Source: Amorphophallus konjac (Eukaryota; Streptophyta; Magnoliopsida; Alismatales; Araceae). Taken from it: a stretch of DNA of 64,000 nucleotides. The notes under the pieces were generated by a model. The model was not told the DNA's origin, ran no database searches, and saw only the letters and a list, made by a program, of their open reading frames with translations. Both the position numbers and the translations under genes were made by a program. Location of the stretch: the NCBI GenBank assembly GCA_022559845.1, contig CM040117.1, positions 84,704,559-84,768,558 of the forward strand, in the 5' to 3' direction. Positions 11,470 through 22,685 of the stretch are shown in pieces; position 1 is the first letter of the stretch; the number at the start of each line of letters is the position of its first letter.

Positions 11470-11699
11470 GATAAGTGACTTAGTTGGCCCGGTGGGGTGG
11501 ATGAGTGGTGCGAAAGAGGGTGTGGTGGAAAGGATGATGGGTGAGGGGTTGGTGGTAGTGGGTGCGAGCGGAAGGGGGGATATAAAGGTAGGCGAAGGTG
11601 TAATGAGTGGAGGGTTAGATGGAGGTGCGGTGATAGCGGGGATGAGTAATGTGTGAGAGACGGGCGGTGGAGTAGGAACAGATGAAAGGACAAATGGCG

Positions 11700-13925
11700 T
11701 AGCAGGCGGAGGAGGGTTTTAGTATGTAAGGATGGTAGGAGCGGAAGGAGTGCGGAAGTTGTGGTGAAGGGCCATGACTTGCGGCGTAGAGCTGTCATCA
11801 TCAAAGGACCACCCGGCATTAGGGGCTAGGGGTTGAACTACATTGATCTGGGCCGGCGCCGGTGGATGAGGCTGTGGAGCGGGAAGATGGATCGACATTG
11901 GGTTCTGGTGGATCCCCAAGTCTTGAACCGGCTGCTGTTGCTGTTGCGGCTGCTGCTACGGCTGCGGTGCCTGTTGTTGCTGCACTTGCTACCTCGGCGG
12001 CTGCCTTCTTTTCTCTTTAATTTCCGTAATGGCCCTATGCATTTCGGCCCAATCAATCCTTTGTCCTTCATGGAGGTCATAGACCAAATCCCTGAACTGA
12101 AAACACCCTTCAATAGTATGTCCCGGCTACCTGTGGAACATACAGTACTTTGTCTGATCAACGGTCGGGTTCCAGTTGGGCCGTTCTGGAGGGAGTTGTA
12201 TAGCACTAACTGACATGAGAGCTGAGAAGATATCCGTGAGGGTTTCTGGCAGGGGTGGGTACTGTGCTCTTTTAGGAGCCGGGCGCTTGTTGTTGTTGTT
12301 GTAGCCGTTTGGTTGAGGGACATTATGGTATTACGGAGGCTGTGGAGGTTGTTGCGGAGTGATAAAGGTGTTTTGTGGAGTGGCGAAAGTAGGCGAAGGG
12401 TTCTATGGAATGGTTGGGAGGTTTTGTGGAGCGGGGTTTTACGGAGTGCGGGGGTTTTGCGGAAAGCAGAAAGGTGCGGCTTGGAAAGGGAAGGTAACGG
12501 CTTGAACTTGTTCGTTAGTCTGAACCCCCTCGGTGACAGGCCCTTGAGGTTTCTTGTGGTATTTTGGCTTTTCGTTTTCAAAGAGCGAGTGGATGGGAGA
12601 GTCTTTGAACTGCATTTGAATGAACCGTGCCCGGCTATAAAGTTGGTGCATGTTTGCTATATCATTCAACGGCAAGATGTTTCGGAAGGTCGGAGTAGCA
12701 TTGGAAATAAGTAGCTTGACCTTCTCTTCCTCCGGAATATGGCCTGACACCCTGGCGGACATCTGCCTCCATCTGTCAGCGAAAGTTACAAATTCCTCAT
12801 CGGGCTTCATTTTCTCGGCCACCAAGTCTGTGAAAGAATATTCTGGACCGACCCTATCTTGAAACCGTTGGATGAACTTGTCTTTGACTATTTTGAAGCT
12901 CTCGGCATCCTCTAGCGGCAGAGAATAGAACCATTCCAGTGCAACACTATCCAATGATAGGCGGAACAGATACGCCATGAGGCGATCATCGTACTAAAAT
13001 TGGGCCGATTCATATAAAAAATCCCTCACATGAATAAAGGGATTGTCGTTCCCATCATACTTGCGGTAATTAGGGAGCTCGGATTGTGGAGGGAATCAGA
13101 TGTTTTGGAAGCTGGGGACTGGAACATCTGCCAGGGATTGTGGGCCAACCCATTTTTGGAGGAAATCAATCTGTTGTTGCATGGCGGCCCACTTATCAAG
13201 TAGTTCCTGCTCCCTGGATGGAGTAGGGGTAGTGAGAGACGAAGGTTGAAATTGAGGAGCAGAAGGATGGACTGTTTAGGAGGTGAAAGCCCATAAGAAG
13301 GAGCAGAAGGATAAACAGCCAAGGTAGGGAGCCCATAAGAAGGATATTGGGTTGAAGATGGACCCAGATTAGAATGGACTTGGGCAACCCCTTGCTGAGG
13401 GCGCAAGAAATCTGAAGGGCCAACAAGGACTTGTGTCACTGATGGGCTGGGCATGTGATGATCCACCTGAATAAAAGAAGGGAGAGTAGACTTTCCCTTG
13501 TCAGAAAATTGCTGGGCCGAAGCGGAAGATTGGCCCGTTTCCATACCAGAAAAGGTGATGGTCCGAGGTTGGACCGGAGTAAGATCAATTGGAGTGGGCT
13601 AGATGGAGGGCCCACCAACTCTAGACTGGTCGATGGAAAGATTAGATTGGCCTTGCGCAATCGTGGGATGTGGGGTATTGGACCCCTGCATGGCCTGATA
13701 GACAGCCTGGAGTTGGGCCGGGTCCAATTGGGCCATCACTTGGAGAATGGAGCCAGCAGAAGGAGAAGAGAAGGAAGGAGTGGTTTGGCCGCCCTCCATA
13801 GGGACGGAGGATGGAAGAGGGGCAGACCCCTCTCCAGAAGGGAATGAGATAACCCTAGAAGGGTTTTCAAGAAGCCCTTGAGGAAGAGAATCCTCTTGGG
13901 AACAGGGAGGATTGAAAGAAGCCAT
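11700..13925 (-). pseudogene. E1 gag
   Basis: I place the start at 13925 (MASFNPPC), after the long leader. A Gln/Pro/Ser-rich N-terminal region (13925 to about 13030) precedes the gag domain (12978 to about 12560), which has SVALEWFYSLP, FADRWRQMS and NEKPKYHK. A zinc-knuckle-like segment near 12160-12080 has YCMFHR, PGH and GCFQFRDL, broken by a TAG. A Pro-rich region (about 11920-11470) follows. A TAG at about 13600 and a frameshift at about 13250 disrupt it. Confidence 0.7.
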
Positions 13926-14924
13926 GATGGGTTCGAAGAGCGGATTGGAGTAGATTTTGGAGAAGGAATTGACCCTAGGAGATGACTCTAATGGACGAAG
14001 ACAACTCCACATGCAACGGAAGACCTTAACAAAAGCAAACAACACACGACAAACACACAATGAGTGATCAAACTTCGATAACTTTGACAAAGATGCAAGC
14101 GAAAATGAGATGACAACACTTAAATTCAACCAAGTTACTTAGATGATGCAACAAGATTTTTATGATTTCCTCCTTTAGAACCTTAGTGATTTGATTAGGA
14201 TGTGCTCTCCAGAAGTAGGTTCCTAATAGGAAAGGATGTGTGGCTTGGTTGACTCTAAATGTAATCACTCTTTCACCTATGCAATCCTAGACACGGGGTA
14301 GGAAAGGTACAACCGGCCCGGTGTCCGTGTGGGAATCTATGGCTCACGGGGACTGATGGAGGTCCCTGATGTGTTTTCCTAGTCGGCCCCAAGGAATATG
14401 GAGACGAGAGGTCCACGCACCAAGGTAGGAGAATGCAATCTAATGTATGAAAATATGCATGAACCTATGTGCACCGGGGTGCATGCAAATTCTAGCCTAA
14501 AATCTAGCAATCAAATGTGCACACAATGATATAAATATGTGAACAAACCAAGGAGGAGACCGAATAGCACCCAAGCATGAAAATCACAGCAAAAATAGTG
14601 GAAGTAAACTACACCTCAAGATGCGTACCTGTCTGGAGTATGTGACGGTCTAGGCTACCTGTGTCAGAGGAGTGTGACGGTCGAAGACCAGGCCGTCACA
14701 GTAATGTAACGCATTCACAGGAGACCGTCAGAGGAGCCAGAGAACCAGAAATAGTAGAGAAATAGAGGGAAAATCCGGGGAACCAGAGCAACAAGGGCAA
14801 GAGTAATGTAAAACCAACAAGGGAGCATGTCTAACAGAGATTCAAAGCACGATTGGCACTAGATGTCCCACCATGATCGCCAAAAAACTGTTGGTTTTAA
14901 TGTGTCCCTTCTTTTGCAAGATGG
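13926..14924 (-). other. E1 leader between primer site and gag
   Basis: About 1 kb of non-coding sequence separates the primer site from gag. Apart from palindrome cluster 3 (14642-14731) I see no structure and no convincing frame. Long leaders are common in Tat elements. Confidence 0.6.
14642..14731. repeat. E1 26-bp palindrome family, cluster 3 (3 copies)
   Basis: Three units start at about 14642, 14674 and 14706, with GTGACGGTC or GTAACGC left arms and GTGTCAG, CCGTCAC or CCGTCAG right arms, spaced about 32 bases apart. They lie in the leader RNA region of E1. Confidence 0.75.
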
Positions 14925-14936
14925 GCTCTGATGCCA
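14925..14936 (-). other. E1 primer binding site, initiator-Met type
   Basis: On the minus strand TGGCATCAGAGC matches the usual initiator-Met primer site TGGTATCAGAGC at 11 of 12 bases. It lies four bases inside the LTR end at 14941. Confidence 0.75.
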
Positions 14937-15031
14937 ACTATGAGCAAATGAGCCAAGTAATGAAATCAATCAACCTATGAACATGTGAATCATGAACCTA
15001 GGCAACCAACACAAGCTCTAGCATGGGCATG

Positions 15032-15036
15032 CTATC
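15032..15036. repeat. Target site duplication of E2, left copy (CTATC)
   Basis: CTATC precedes the E2 LTR at 15037 and recurs at 24971-24975 directly after its right LTR, defining a clean insertion. Confidence 0.95.
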
Positions 15037-17320
15037 TGATGTGGGACGGACACGGGAGACCGACTCTATATGATGCGGACCTCGGACTCTAGATGGAGAC
15101 GCGACCAGCAACACACAAATTGGAGAGATTTCGGCCCGACACTATGAGTTCCTATGGGCTATACGTCGCTAACAGAAACGCAAGCTCACTCGTCGTCCCA
15201 AGCAAGGGAAACGCGGATCGTGCACGGTTGAGGAACCGGCAGAGTTCAAGGGTAGTCGACTCACTTCCGAACTCGGATCGAGCCACGTGATGGGTCACTC
15301 TCACACTCACAACGGTGACATGGACTCACGGGCTAGTTCCTATCGCCCTCGGTAGCGGCCTAAGATCATATACTAAACTAGCAAGTAAATGGCAAGAAGT
15401 TACGATCTTTACCTCCACGCACCCGGTGTGGGGAAGACAACCCCGGCCAATCTCGGACTCCCGGTTAACAAAATTTTACCGTAGTACACAAGTTTGACCC
15501 ACTCCACGCAGGGAGGTAACAGGTCACATGTGGGGCCCGGGAGTCACGACAATCGGGTTGACGGGCAGCATTTTGATGTCGTCCCAGCGGTGCTGAACCC
15601 GCGTTTTGGTGATGTCCGGACGGCGCGATCTACGGGTCCGTGGGGCCCACGGACCGCTCCAACCTCCGACTCTAGTGGGGTGGGGCTCGCTATGATGGGG
15701 ACCCCTGGTGGCGCGCCTCCCTGGACGACGGTCGGCCGGAAACACCGGTCGGAGGCCGATCGGCTCCGATCTCCAAGCGGGGAAGTTGCTGCCCACGGAT
15801 TTCTGCTTCTATTTTTCAGCGCACGGTCCGACGAGATCGGCCGTTGAGATCAATCCCGATGTCGAATCGAGGCTCAGGAGATACCGTTGGAAAGCTCTTT
15901 CGAAGTACTTCAACCTAGAGCCAGAGGGATCAACTGGATCTGCACAGATCTGGCCTGAAACTATTTTTGAAGTTGTTGTTGCACAGTACCCGAACTCTCA
16001 GAACAGTAGAGCAGTTTCCTGAGAACTGTCTTTGACCGTAAAGCAAACCTCCGAATCAGACTTCGAGCTCTTAATGAAAGTTATGGAGGGGAAAGATAGG
16101 AAAACGACAATAATTCCTGTGAATGGATTGGCGGAGGTCTCGATTTGTTATGGATTTTACGCTGACTGGGGGTCGGATATGGATACTGGAAGGCAGAACT
16201 GTGGGGGGATCTGAAGAGGATTTTTAGAAAATATGAGATGGTCTTTAGAAATTCCACGAAAATTCGTGGGTGGAGGGGATGGTGTACAAAACCCCCATTA
16301 AAATTGGGAGCTCCAGGAAAAATCAAAAGATGTGTCGAAGTTGGGAAGATCAGGGTTGTTGTCACTGTAGACAGAAACCTGACAGATCTGGAACAAAAGG
16401 ATGGACGAAAATGTAAAAATATGAAACAGAAGCTAAAAGACCAACCAAATTTTTTGGAACGTGGGAGACACCTTTGGAACAGACCCTAAAAATCCCATCT
16501 CAAGAAGACCTCGGGGTGGAGAGCAGAAATTCGTGGATGGAACCTCTATCCTGGATGGACAGAACACCGGCGGCAACCGTGGTGGTGCGATGGCGGCACG
16601 ATGGCGGCGGCGGCGATCACCGGAACTGATACGTGAGACTTCCCACCTCATAAGGCAACCTTCCCAGCTGCTGAAGGGGGAGAGAGGAGAGAGAGATAGG
16701 GGGCGGCCAAGGATTGCTCCAACAATAATCAAGGTTTCTTATGCATTAATTCTTGATAAATGGGAAATACAAGGTACTTATATGAAATGCCAAAAGACTC
16801 AAACTACCCCTAGATCTAGGGTTTGGGGGAATAAAAAAAGGAGTAGAACTAATTAGTTCTACACACATTTTACAAAAATACAATTGGGTGATAGTGAGAG
16901 GGGGGCGCCCCCTTGACCATGGGGTTAAGGTTGGTGGCCAACCTTGACATTTAAGCCCACTTGTCCCCCACTTGGCCCACCCTTCTAGAAACCCACAATT
17001 GACATGTTGACTGACCCCACATGGGCCCTGGGGATGAGGTGGATCAATGGGAGGAGGGTGGGGGGGCCCGTGGGACCCGGGTGGTCCTTTTTTACATATA
17101 AACCCTTATTACAATCCAAATTACAAACCGAATAAATATAAATAAAAATGCATTACACACAAATAAAGTCCCAGTAAATGTGATAAATGCCGAGACTCAA
17201 GGGGGAGTCTCCAAACTGTCTCCGAGCCAGATGGACGCCGAAGTGGCTCAGGTGGTGCTCCGCGTATGGTACCGGTGGCTCGGCGTATCATGCTTCTCAA
17301 TCGCGCGGGTGTCCGCACCA
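15037..17320 (-). repeat. E2 3' LTR
   Basis: On the + strand it begins TGATGTGGGACGG and ends GGTGTCCGCACCA. It is near identical along its length to 22686-24970. The element's coding frame enters this LTR for its last 24 codons. Confidence 0.93.
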
Positions 17321-17538
17321 ATTCTCCCCGGGTGGGAGAAACTCGACCCTGTCGAGTAAGGGTCGACATCACTGTGGTACCGCTCCAGTAGGTGCGGATC
17401 AATCCGCTGCAACTCTCCATGGGTGATCCATGTATCCTCAGTGGCGGGCCATCCTCTCCATCGCACTAGGTAGCGCGGGTAGGATCCACTCCTGGTAACT
17501 GTCACCTGCTCATCCAGTATATGATCTATATGCTCTCG
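17248..17538 (-). pseudogene. E2 chromodomain and C-terminal tail
   Basis: After a TAG at 17539 the frame resumes as a chromodomain with YLVRWRGWPATEDTWI (aromatic cage residues Y, W, W) at about 17430-17505. A tail follows that crosses into the LTR (below 17320) and stops at 17248. In chromoviruses this domain steers integration towards marked chromatin. Coding overlap with the 3' LTR is known in some plant chromoviruses. Confidence 0.8.
17321..17331 (-). other. E2 polypurine tract
   Basis: The minus-strand sequence just before the 3' LTR contains GGGGAGAAT, a short purine run in the right place. It lies within the coding frame. Confidence 0.55.
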
Positions 17539-18830
17539 CTACTGTGGAAAAGGGGCTGGAGGTGGACACTCAGATGTGGGATCACTCTCAATGGGAGGGG
17601 ATGGCTCGAAAGGCTCACTAGGGATCACCGCTGGGTCCCTATATGCAACTAGATCCGATACATTAAAAGTAGAGCTTATACCATATTCCTCAGGCAGGTC
17701 CACAACATACACATTGGATCCAACGCGTTTCAACACTCTAAATGAACCAGCTCCGGGAGCTTGCAATTTCTTAACGGTTCCAGAGGGAAACCGTTCAGGT
17801 CTTACCCTGATCATGACATATTCACCCTCTTGGAACTCTCGGTGGTGTCGATGGGCATCGGCTAGCTCCTTATACCGTGCATTGCTGGCCCCAATGTGAT
17901 GACGGATGTCGTCATGTAGACTCCTAACATGCCTAGTAAACGACTCGGCAGACTCCGACACTCGAGCATGGATAGGCATGGGGACAAGATTCACTGGCTT
18001 CCTAGGCCTATGACCTGTGACAATCTCGAATGGACTCATGCTGGTAGACCTATCAACTGAATCATTATATGCAAATTCTGCCATGGGTAGAATGAGATCC
18101 CAATCCCCTATGCGGTCCCTGATAAGACACCTTAAAAGGTCTCCCGGACTCCTATTGACCACTTCGGTCTGACCATCTATCTGGGGATGATATGCAGTGG
18201 AAAACTTGAGGTGAGTACCCAACATATGCCACAGTGTCTTCCAAAAATAACTAGTGAATCTGACATCACGGTTAGACACTATGGTACGAGGAAACCCGAA
18301 CTTGCACACCACATGAGTAAGAAAAAGGCGGGCTACCCTCGAAGCATCCGAAGTCTTCGAGCAAGGAATGAATAGGGCCATCTTCGAGAATCGGTCAACA
18401 ACCACATAGACCGAATCATGCTTCCTGGAGTTATGTGGCAATCCCAAGACAAAATCCATGCTAACATCATGCCACGGAGCATCAGGCACGGGAAGAGGTG
18501 TATAAAGGTCCAAGCTTTGCTTCTTCATCTTGGCCGTAGCACATGTACGGCACTGAGCCACAATATGAGTAACATCACGCTTCAAGCTCGGCCAATAAAA
18601 CCTATGCTCAACAGCCTCGATAGTCTTGTTCCGACCAAAGTGGCCGGCAAGACCTCCTGCATGTAGCTCCCAGACTAAGAAGTCTCGAACCGAAGTTCGG
18701 GGAACACAAAGCATGTCTCCTCGAAAGAGGTAGCCCTCCTGAAGCACATAGTCATCATGGTCTCTCGAGGGTTCGGCTTGGAGAGTGGCATAAACCTGAC
18801 CAAAGTCAGGACAGTCAACATAGGCCTCTC
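17539..18830 (-). pseudogene. E2 integrase
   Basis: A zinc site (GHFGRNKT and CRTCATAK, 18660-18520) is followed by the core with MDFVLGLP at about 18450. At the second catalytic position the sequence reads SNRD near 18270 where the family has SDRD, so Asp is replaced by Asn (GAC to AAC fits a G-to-A change). The Glu is present in QTEVVNR at about 18165. The C-terminal part (HVRSLHDD, GAGSFRVLKRVG) runs to 17539. This integrase should be catalytically inactive. Confidence 0.85.
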
Positions 18831-20153
18831 TCATCTTTTCTAGCCCTATGACCTCGGCACTCATGGTGGTCAGCAAACATGCTCGCCAACTCAAGGCATC
18901 GGCCACCTTGTTCTCCACTCCAGCCTTATGTTTAAGCACAAAGGTGAACTGCTGGAGATACTCAACCCAACGACTGTGACGCGAATTAAGCTTCTTTTGG
19001 GAATGGAGGTACCTCAAAGCCTCATGATCGGAGTATAAGACAAACTCCTGATGTAAAAGATAGTGCCTCCAATGCCTAAGAGCCTGGACAACTGCGTAAA
19101 ATTCCTTATCATAAGTGGAGTATCGCAATTTCGCGTCATTCAGCTTCTCGCTGAAATATGCGACCGGGTGGGCCTCTTGACTCAACACACCTCCTATCCC
19201 AACACCCGACGCATCACAAGAGACCTCAAACACCTTCGAGAAATCAGGCAATCGAAGGATAGGTGTCTGGGTCATGCGATGTCTTTGAAGGCGACAGCTG
19301 CGGCCTTCGTCTATACAAAGGTGCCCTTCCGGATAAAATTCATGATCGGGGCGGTGACGGAGCTAAATCCGCGGAGAAAGCGACGATAGAACGTCGCAAG
19401 GCCATGAAAGCTGCGGACATCATGAACCATACGGGGTTCCAGCCACTCAACAATGGCCCGGACCTTCTCCGGATCGGCGGAGACCCCAGTACTAGACACA
19501 ATAAAACCCAAGAAGGTAAGCTGAGACGTCATGAAGGCACACTTCTGTGGGTTCGCAAACAACTGTTCTCGCCTAAGAAGAAGATAGACCTACCGAAGGT
19601 GGTCTAAGTGGTCCCCCGTGGTGCGACTATAGATAAGGATATCATCGAAATACACAACCACAAAGACTCCAATGAATGGTCGGAGGACCTGAGTCATGAG
19701 TCGCATGAAGGTGCTAGGGGCATTGGTCAACCCAAAGGGCATGACCAACCACTCATATAGACCGTCCTTGGTCATAAACGCGGTCTTCCACTCATCACCT
19801 GGCCTAATCCTCACCTGATGGTAGCCACTCTTAAGATCAATCTTTGAGAAGATAGTGGCACCAGCCATCATGTCTAGCATGTCATCCAGGCGGGGAATAG
19901 GGAACCTGTACTTCACGGTGATTTTGTTGATGGCACGGCTATCAATGCACATTCTCCACGTGCCATCCTTCTTCGGGGCGAGTAAAGCGGGTACAGCACA
20001 TGGACTCATGCTATCCCGAACAGATCCTCTCTGCATCAACTCATCGACCTGCCATTTTAGCTCGGCATGTTCCGTGGGACTCATGCGATAATGAGGAAGA
20101 TTGGGCAATGAAGAGTCCGGAATAAGGTCGATGGCATGCTGAATATCCCGCAT
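18831..20153 (-). pseudogene. E2 reverse transcriptase and RNase H
   Basis: RT motifs in order are [38 protein letters not shown] and YFDD (19641-19652). RNase H begins near 19230 with CDASGVGIGG and has YSTYDKEFYAV and SDHEALRYL. A TAG at 19590, another near 19311 and a one-base loss near 19280 break the frame. Fold and order match chromovirus pol. Confidence 0.88.
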
Positions 20154-20158
20154 AGGTG

Positions 20159-21045
20159 GGAGTCCCTCGGGAAGCTCCTCGGGAAAAATATCAGCAAGCT
20201 CCTACAGAATAGGAATGACATCGGGTGGGAGTTCACCCTCGGAGTCTCTCTCTACCTCTCAGACCGCAATGGCAAACACGGGGCAGCCCCGACTAACCTC
20301 CCGCTCCATTTCCTGGGAGCTAATCAACATCAATCTCCTAGTCGAGGGCTTACCTGGGCCAGAGGTAACGGTCATAGCCCAAGCTGGGGAAGGGGTACTG
20401 GGCCCGGGAATGGAAGGCTCCGGAGCACTAGGGCCAATAGGACCCCTAACTGATGGGCTCTTGGGCTGATGAGGTTGGAGAGTAATCCATTGGCCATCAT
20501 GGTCGAAGGTATAGGTGTTCGACCGGCCATGGAGTGTGGCATCCTGATCAAATAACCACGGCCTACCCAAAATAATATTGCCCACCTCCATGGGTAGGAC
20601 ATCACACCATACCTCGTCACAGTAGGCATAGAACTGCAGTGGGACCAAGCACCGCAGCCTGATCGGAATGGAAGTGGAATCCACCCACGATACACGATAG
20701 GGGCTAGGGTGATCCACGGGTGTAAGACCAAAACGGGAGACAGCACCCGTGGAGATTGCATTGATGCAACTCCCGCTATCGATGATCACTTTACGCACAT
20801 GCTTGCCCAGCCTACAGAAGGTATGAAAAATAGTGGTCCGACGCCAGTCATCACTGGCCTGTGGTTGGGCGAGAATACACCTGACGACCCCCACGTGGGC
20901 ATCATCGGTATGCGGGGCATCCAGGTCATCACCTTCAATCTCATAGTATTCGTCAGCTAGCTCCTGATCTGCTTCATAGGTGACTAACTCGAGGCCCGCA
21001 GGGGTGGTATCCTCGGCCTTTGTGTCCCCAATGATAAGAGATGGA
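20159..21045 (-). pseudogene. E2 aspartic protease region
   Basis: VIIDSGSCINAIS at about 20750-20790 holds the DSG active site (20772-20780). NIILGRPWLFD at about 20560-20590 is the second conserved strand. A Pro/Ser-rich linker leads to RT and carries stops at 20259 (TGA) and about 20200 (TAG). The catalytic triplet is intact. Confidence 0.8.
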
Positions 21046-21049
21046 CGGG

Positions 21050-22379
21050 TGGGACACTGGTTGGCAAAATGGACAAACCCATTGCAGCGGTAACACTGCT
21101 ATCGTGATCCACTAGGCTCCCCAATCAAAGGTCCTTTCCCCTTATCCTCCCGACGGATAGGAGGTGTAGGCAACAAAGGACGTGCAGGAGGTGCGGGTGC
21201 CGGTGGGCGGGCTGTGGGTGCCGTAAGATGCTGGGGACGAGGAAGGTCCCTCGGGGGTGGAGGGCGAGGCCTAGGAGCAAAGGGCTCGGGCTGAGCGGGC
21301 TCCTGAGGTCGAGCCATGGGGGCCCTCGGATACGTGCCAGATGAGCCACGGGGCTAGACACTACGTAGGGGAAAGGAGCCCAACCGATGGGGAGACTCGA
21401 ACTCGGCCTCGAATTGCTCCAATTCGAGAGCAACCTGATATACATGCTCCAAAGTGGTCGCATTGCGACGAAAGAGTTCATACTGATAGTTGGGCCGCAG
21501 ACCCCTTCGAAAGCGGGATATAGTCATGGTGCTCTCCTCCGTAACTCCACACCGTAAGTAATACTCGTCAAACTCAGCGGTGTACTCAGTCACGGATCGG
21601 TTCCCTTGGGGGATGCTTTGCCATTTGTCTATGAGACGTTGGCGATATGAGGTTGGAAGGTATTTTTCCCTCAGCTTTATTTTCATGTCATCCCAAGTAC
21701 CGATTTGGGGTTAACGTCGCTGGTTGAGCAGGGTCTCCACATTGGTCCAATAAGTTTGGGCCTGCCCTTGCAGCTTCATCTTCGCGTATCGGACTCTTCG
21801 GTGGTCCGTCATCTCAAACCACTCGAAGTATCGGTCCATGCCGACCTCCCAATCTAGATACACCCTAGGGTCCAAGGACCCGCTAAAAGTGGGAGGGTCC
21901 GCACGCACGCCCCTAAGAATGTGGTCGTCATCATCATCATCACGGTTCTGTCATTGATTACGACGACCATTTCCACCTTGCTCATTGTCAGATGCATAGT
22001 CATCCACCACATGCACCTGTTGCCTCCCGACATCCACTGCCTGAGCCCTTGGTGTAGCAGGTTGCTGAGCCGGCTCTTGTTGACCATTGGTTGGCGCGGG
22101 TTGCGCCGCCGCTGGGGCCCTCTCAAGGACGGCTATCCTCCCAACAAGACCCTGGATGGACTGGTCTGAAGATTCGGCCTGATCCTCGAGGGCTTTCATT
22201 CTCTCTTCTAGACGCGTTCCTACGCCATCTAGACGCGTACTAAGGCCATCCATATGCATGTCAAGACGTTCCATAATGGCTCGGAACATCTCGGCCGTTG
22301 AGGACTCATCGGAGCTACGGGCTCGGGATTCTGCCATAGGTGGTGGTGGCGAGTATTGGGTACCTCGACGGGTGGGCAT
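21050..22379 (-). pseudogene. E2 gag with zinc knuckle
   Basis: I take the start as the Met at 22379 (MPTRRGTQ). The gag domain (about 21900-21370) contains PPTFSGSLDPRVYLDWE, KLQGQAQTYW and a typical YLRCGVTEEST segment. A Pro/Arg-rich region follows, then a CCHC knuckle (CYRCNGFVHFANQC, about 21055-21098). In-frame stops at 21951, 21711, 21354 and 21099 all leave the frame unshifted. The last lies directly before the knuckle. Confidence 0.85.
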
Positions 22380-22670
22380 GCAAAGACACACGAACTAGGA
22401 GACACAAACTGATGCAACACCGACTAATGCACCTAGACCTAAACCAATATCCGGTATGCGGCGGAGTTAATCGATCCGAAGATCACTCCCGCAAGTGTGC
22501 GGCCTTCCCGATAGGCATAGCATAACGTTCGGACAACACCTTTTAAGATACCAGATTATCGGGATGAAATGCAATTTTAAAATACTTTTTTTTGTTTTGA
22601 AAATAATGATGATCCTAGACTCGACTTAGACTATGCAAGACATATGCAATGACTACCCTAGACTCGACTC

Positions 22671-22682
22671 GCTCTGATACCA
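22671..22682 (-). other. E2 primer binding site, initiator-Met type
   Basis: The minus strand reads TGGTATCAGAGC, an exact match to the common plant initiator-Met primer site, three bases from the 5' LTR. Confidence 0.9.
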
Positions 22683-22685
22683 AAC

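Noticed and set aside
11838..12581. 247-codon minus-strand frame and plus-strand frames over E1 gag
   Set aside because: Shadows of gag: the real frame carries gag and zinc-knuckle motifs, and these give only Ser/Thr/Arg-rich strings.
15494..16856. Several open frames inside the E2 LTR, repeated in the other LTR
   Set aside because: They are in GC-rich LTR DNA, differ between copies by stops or frame, and have no domain.
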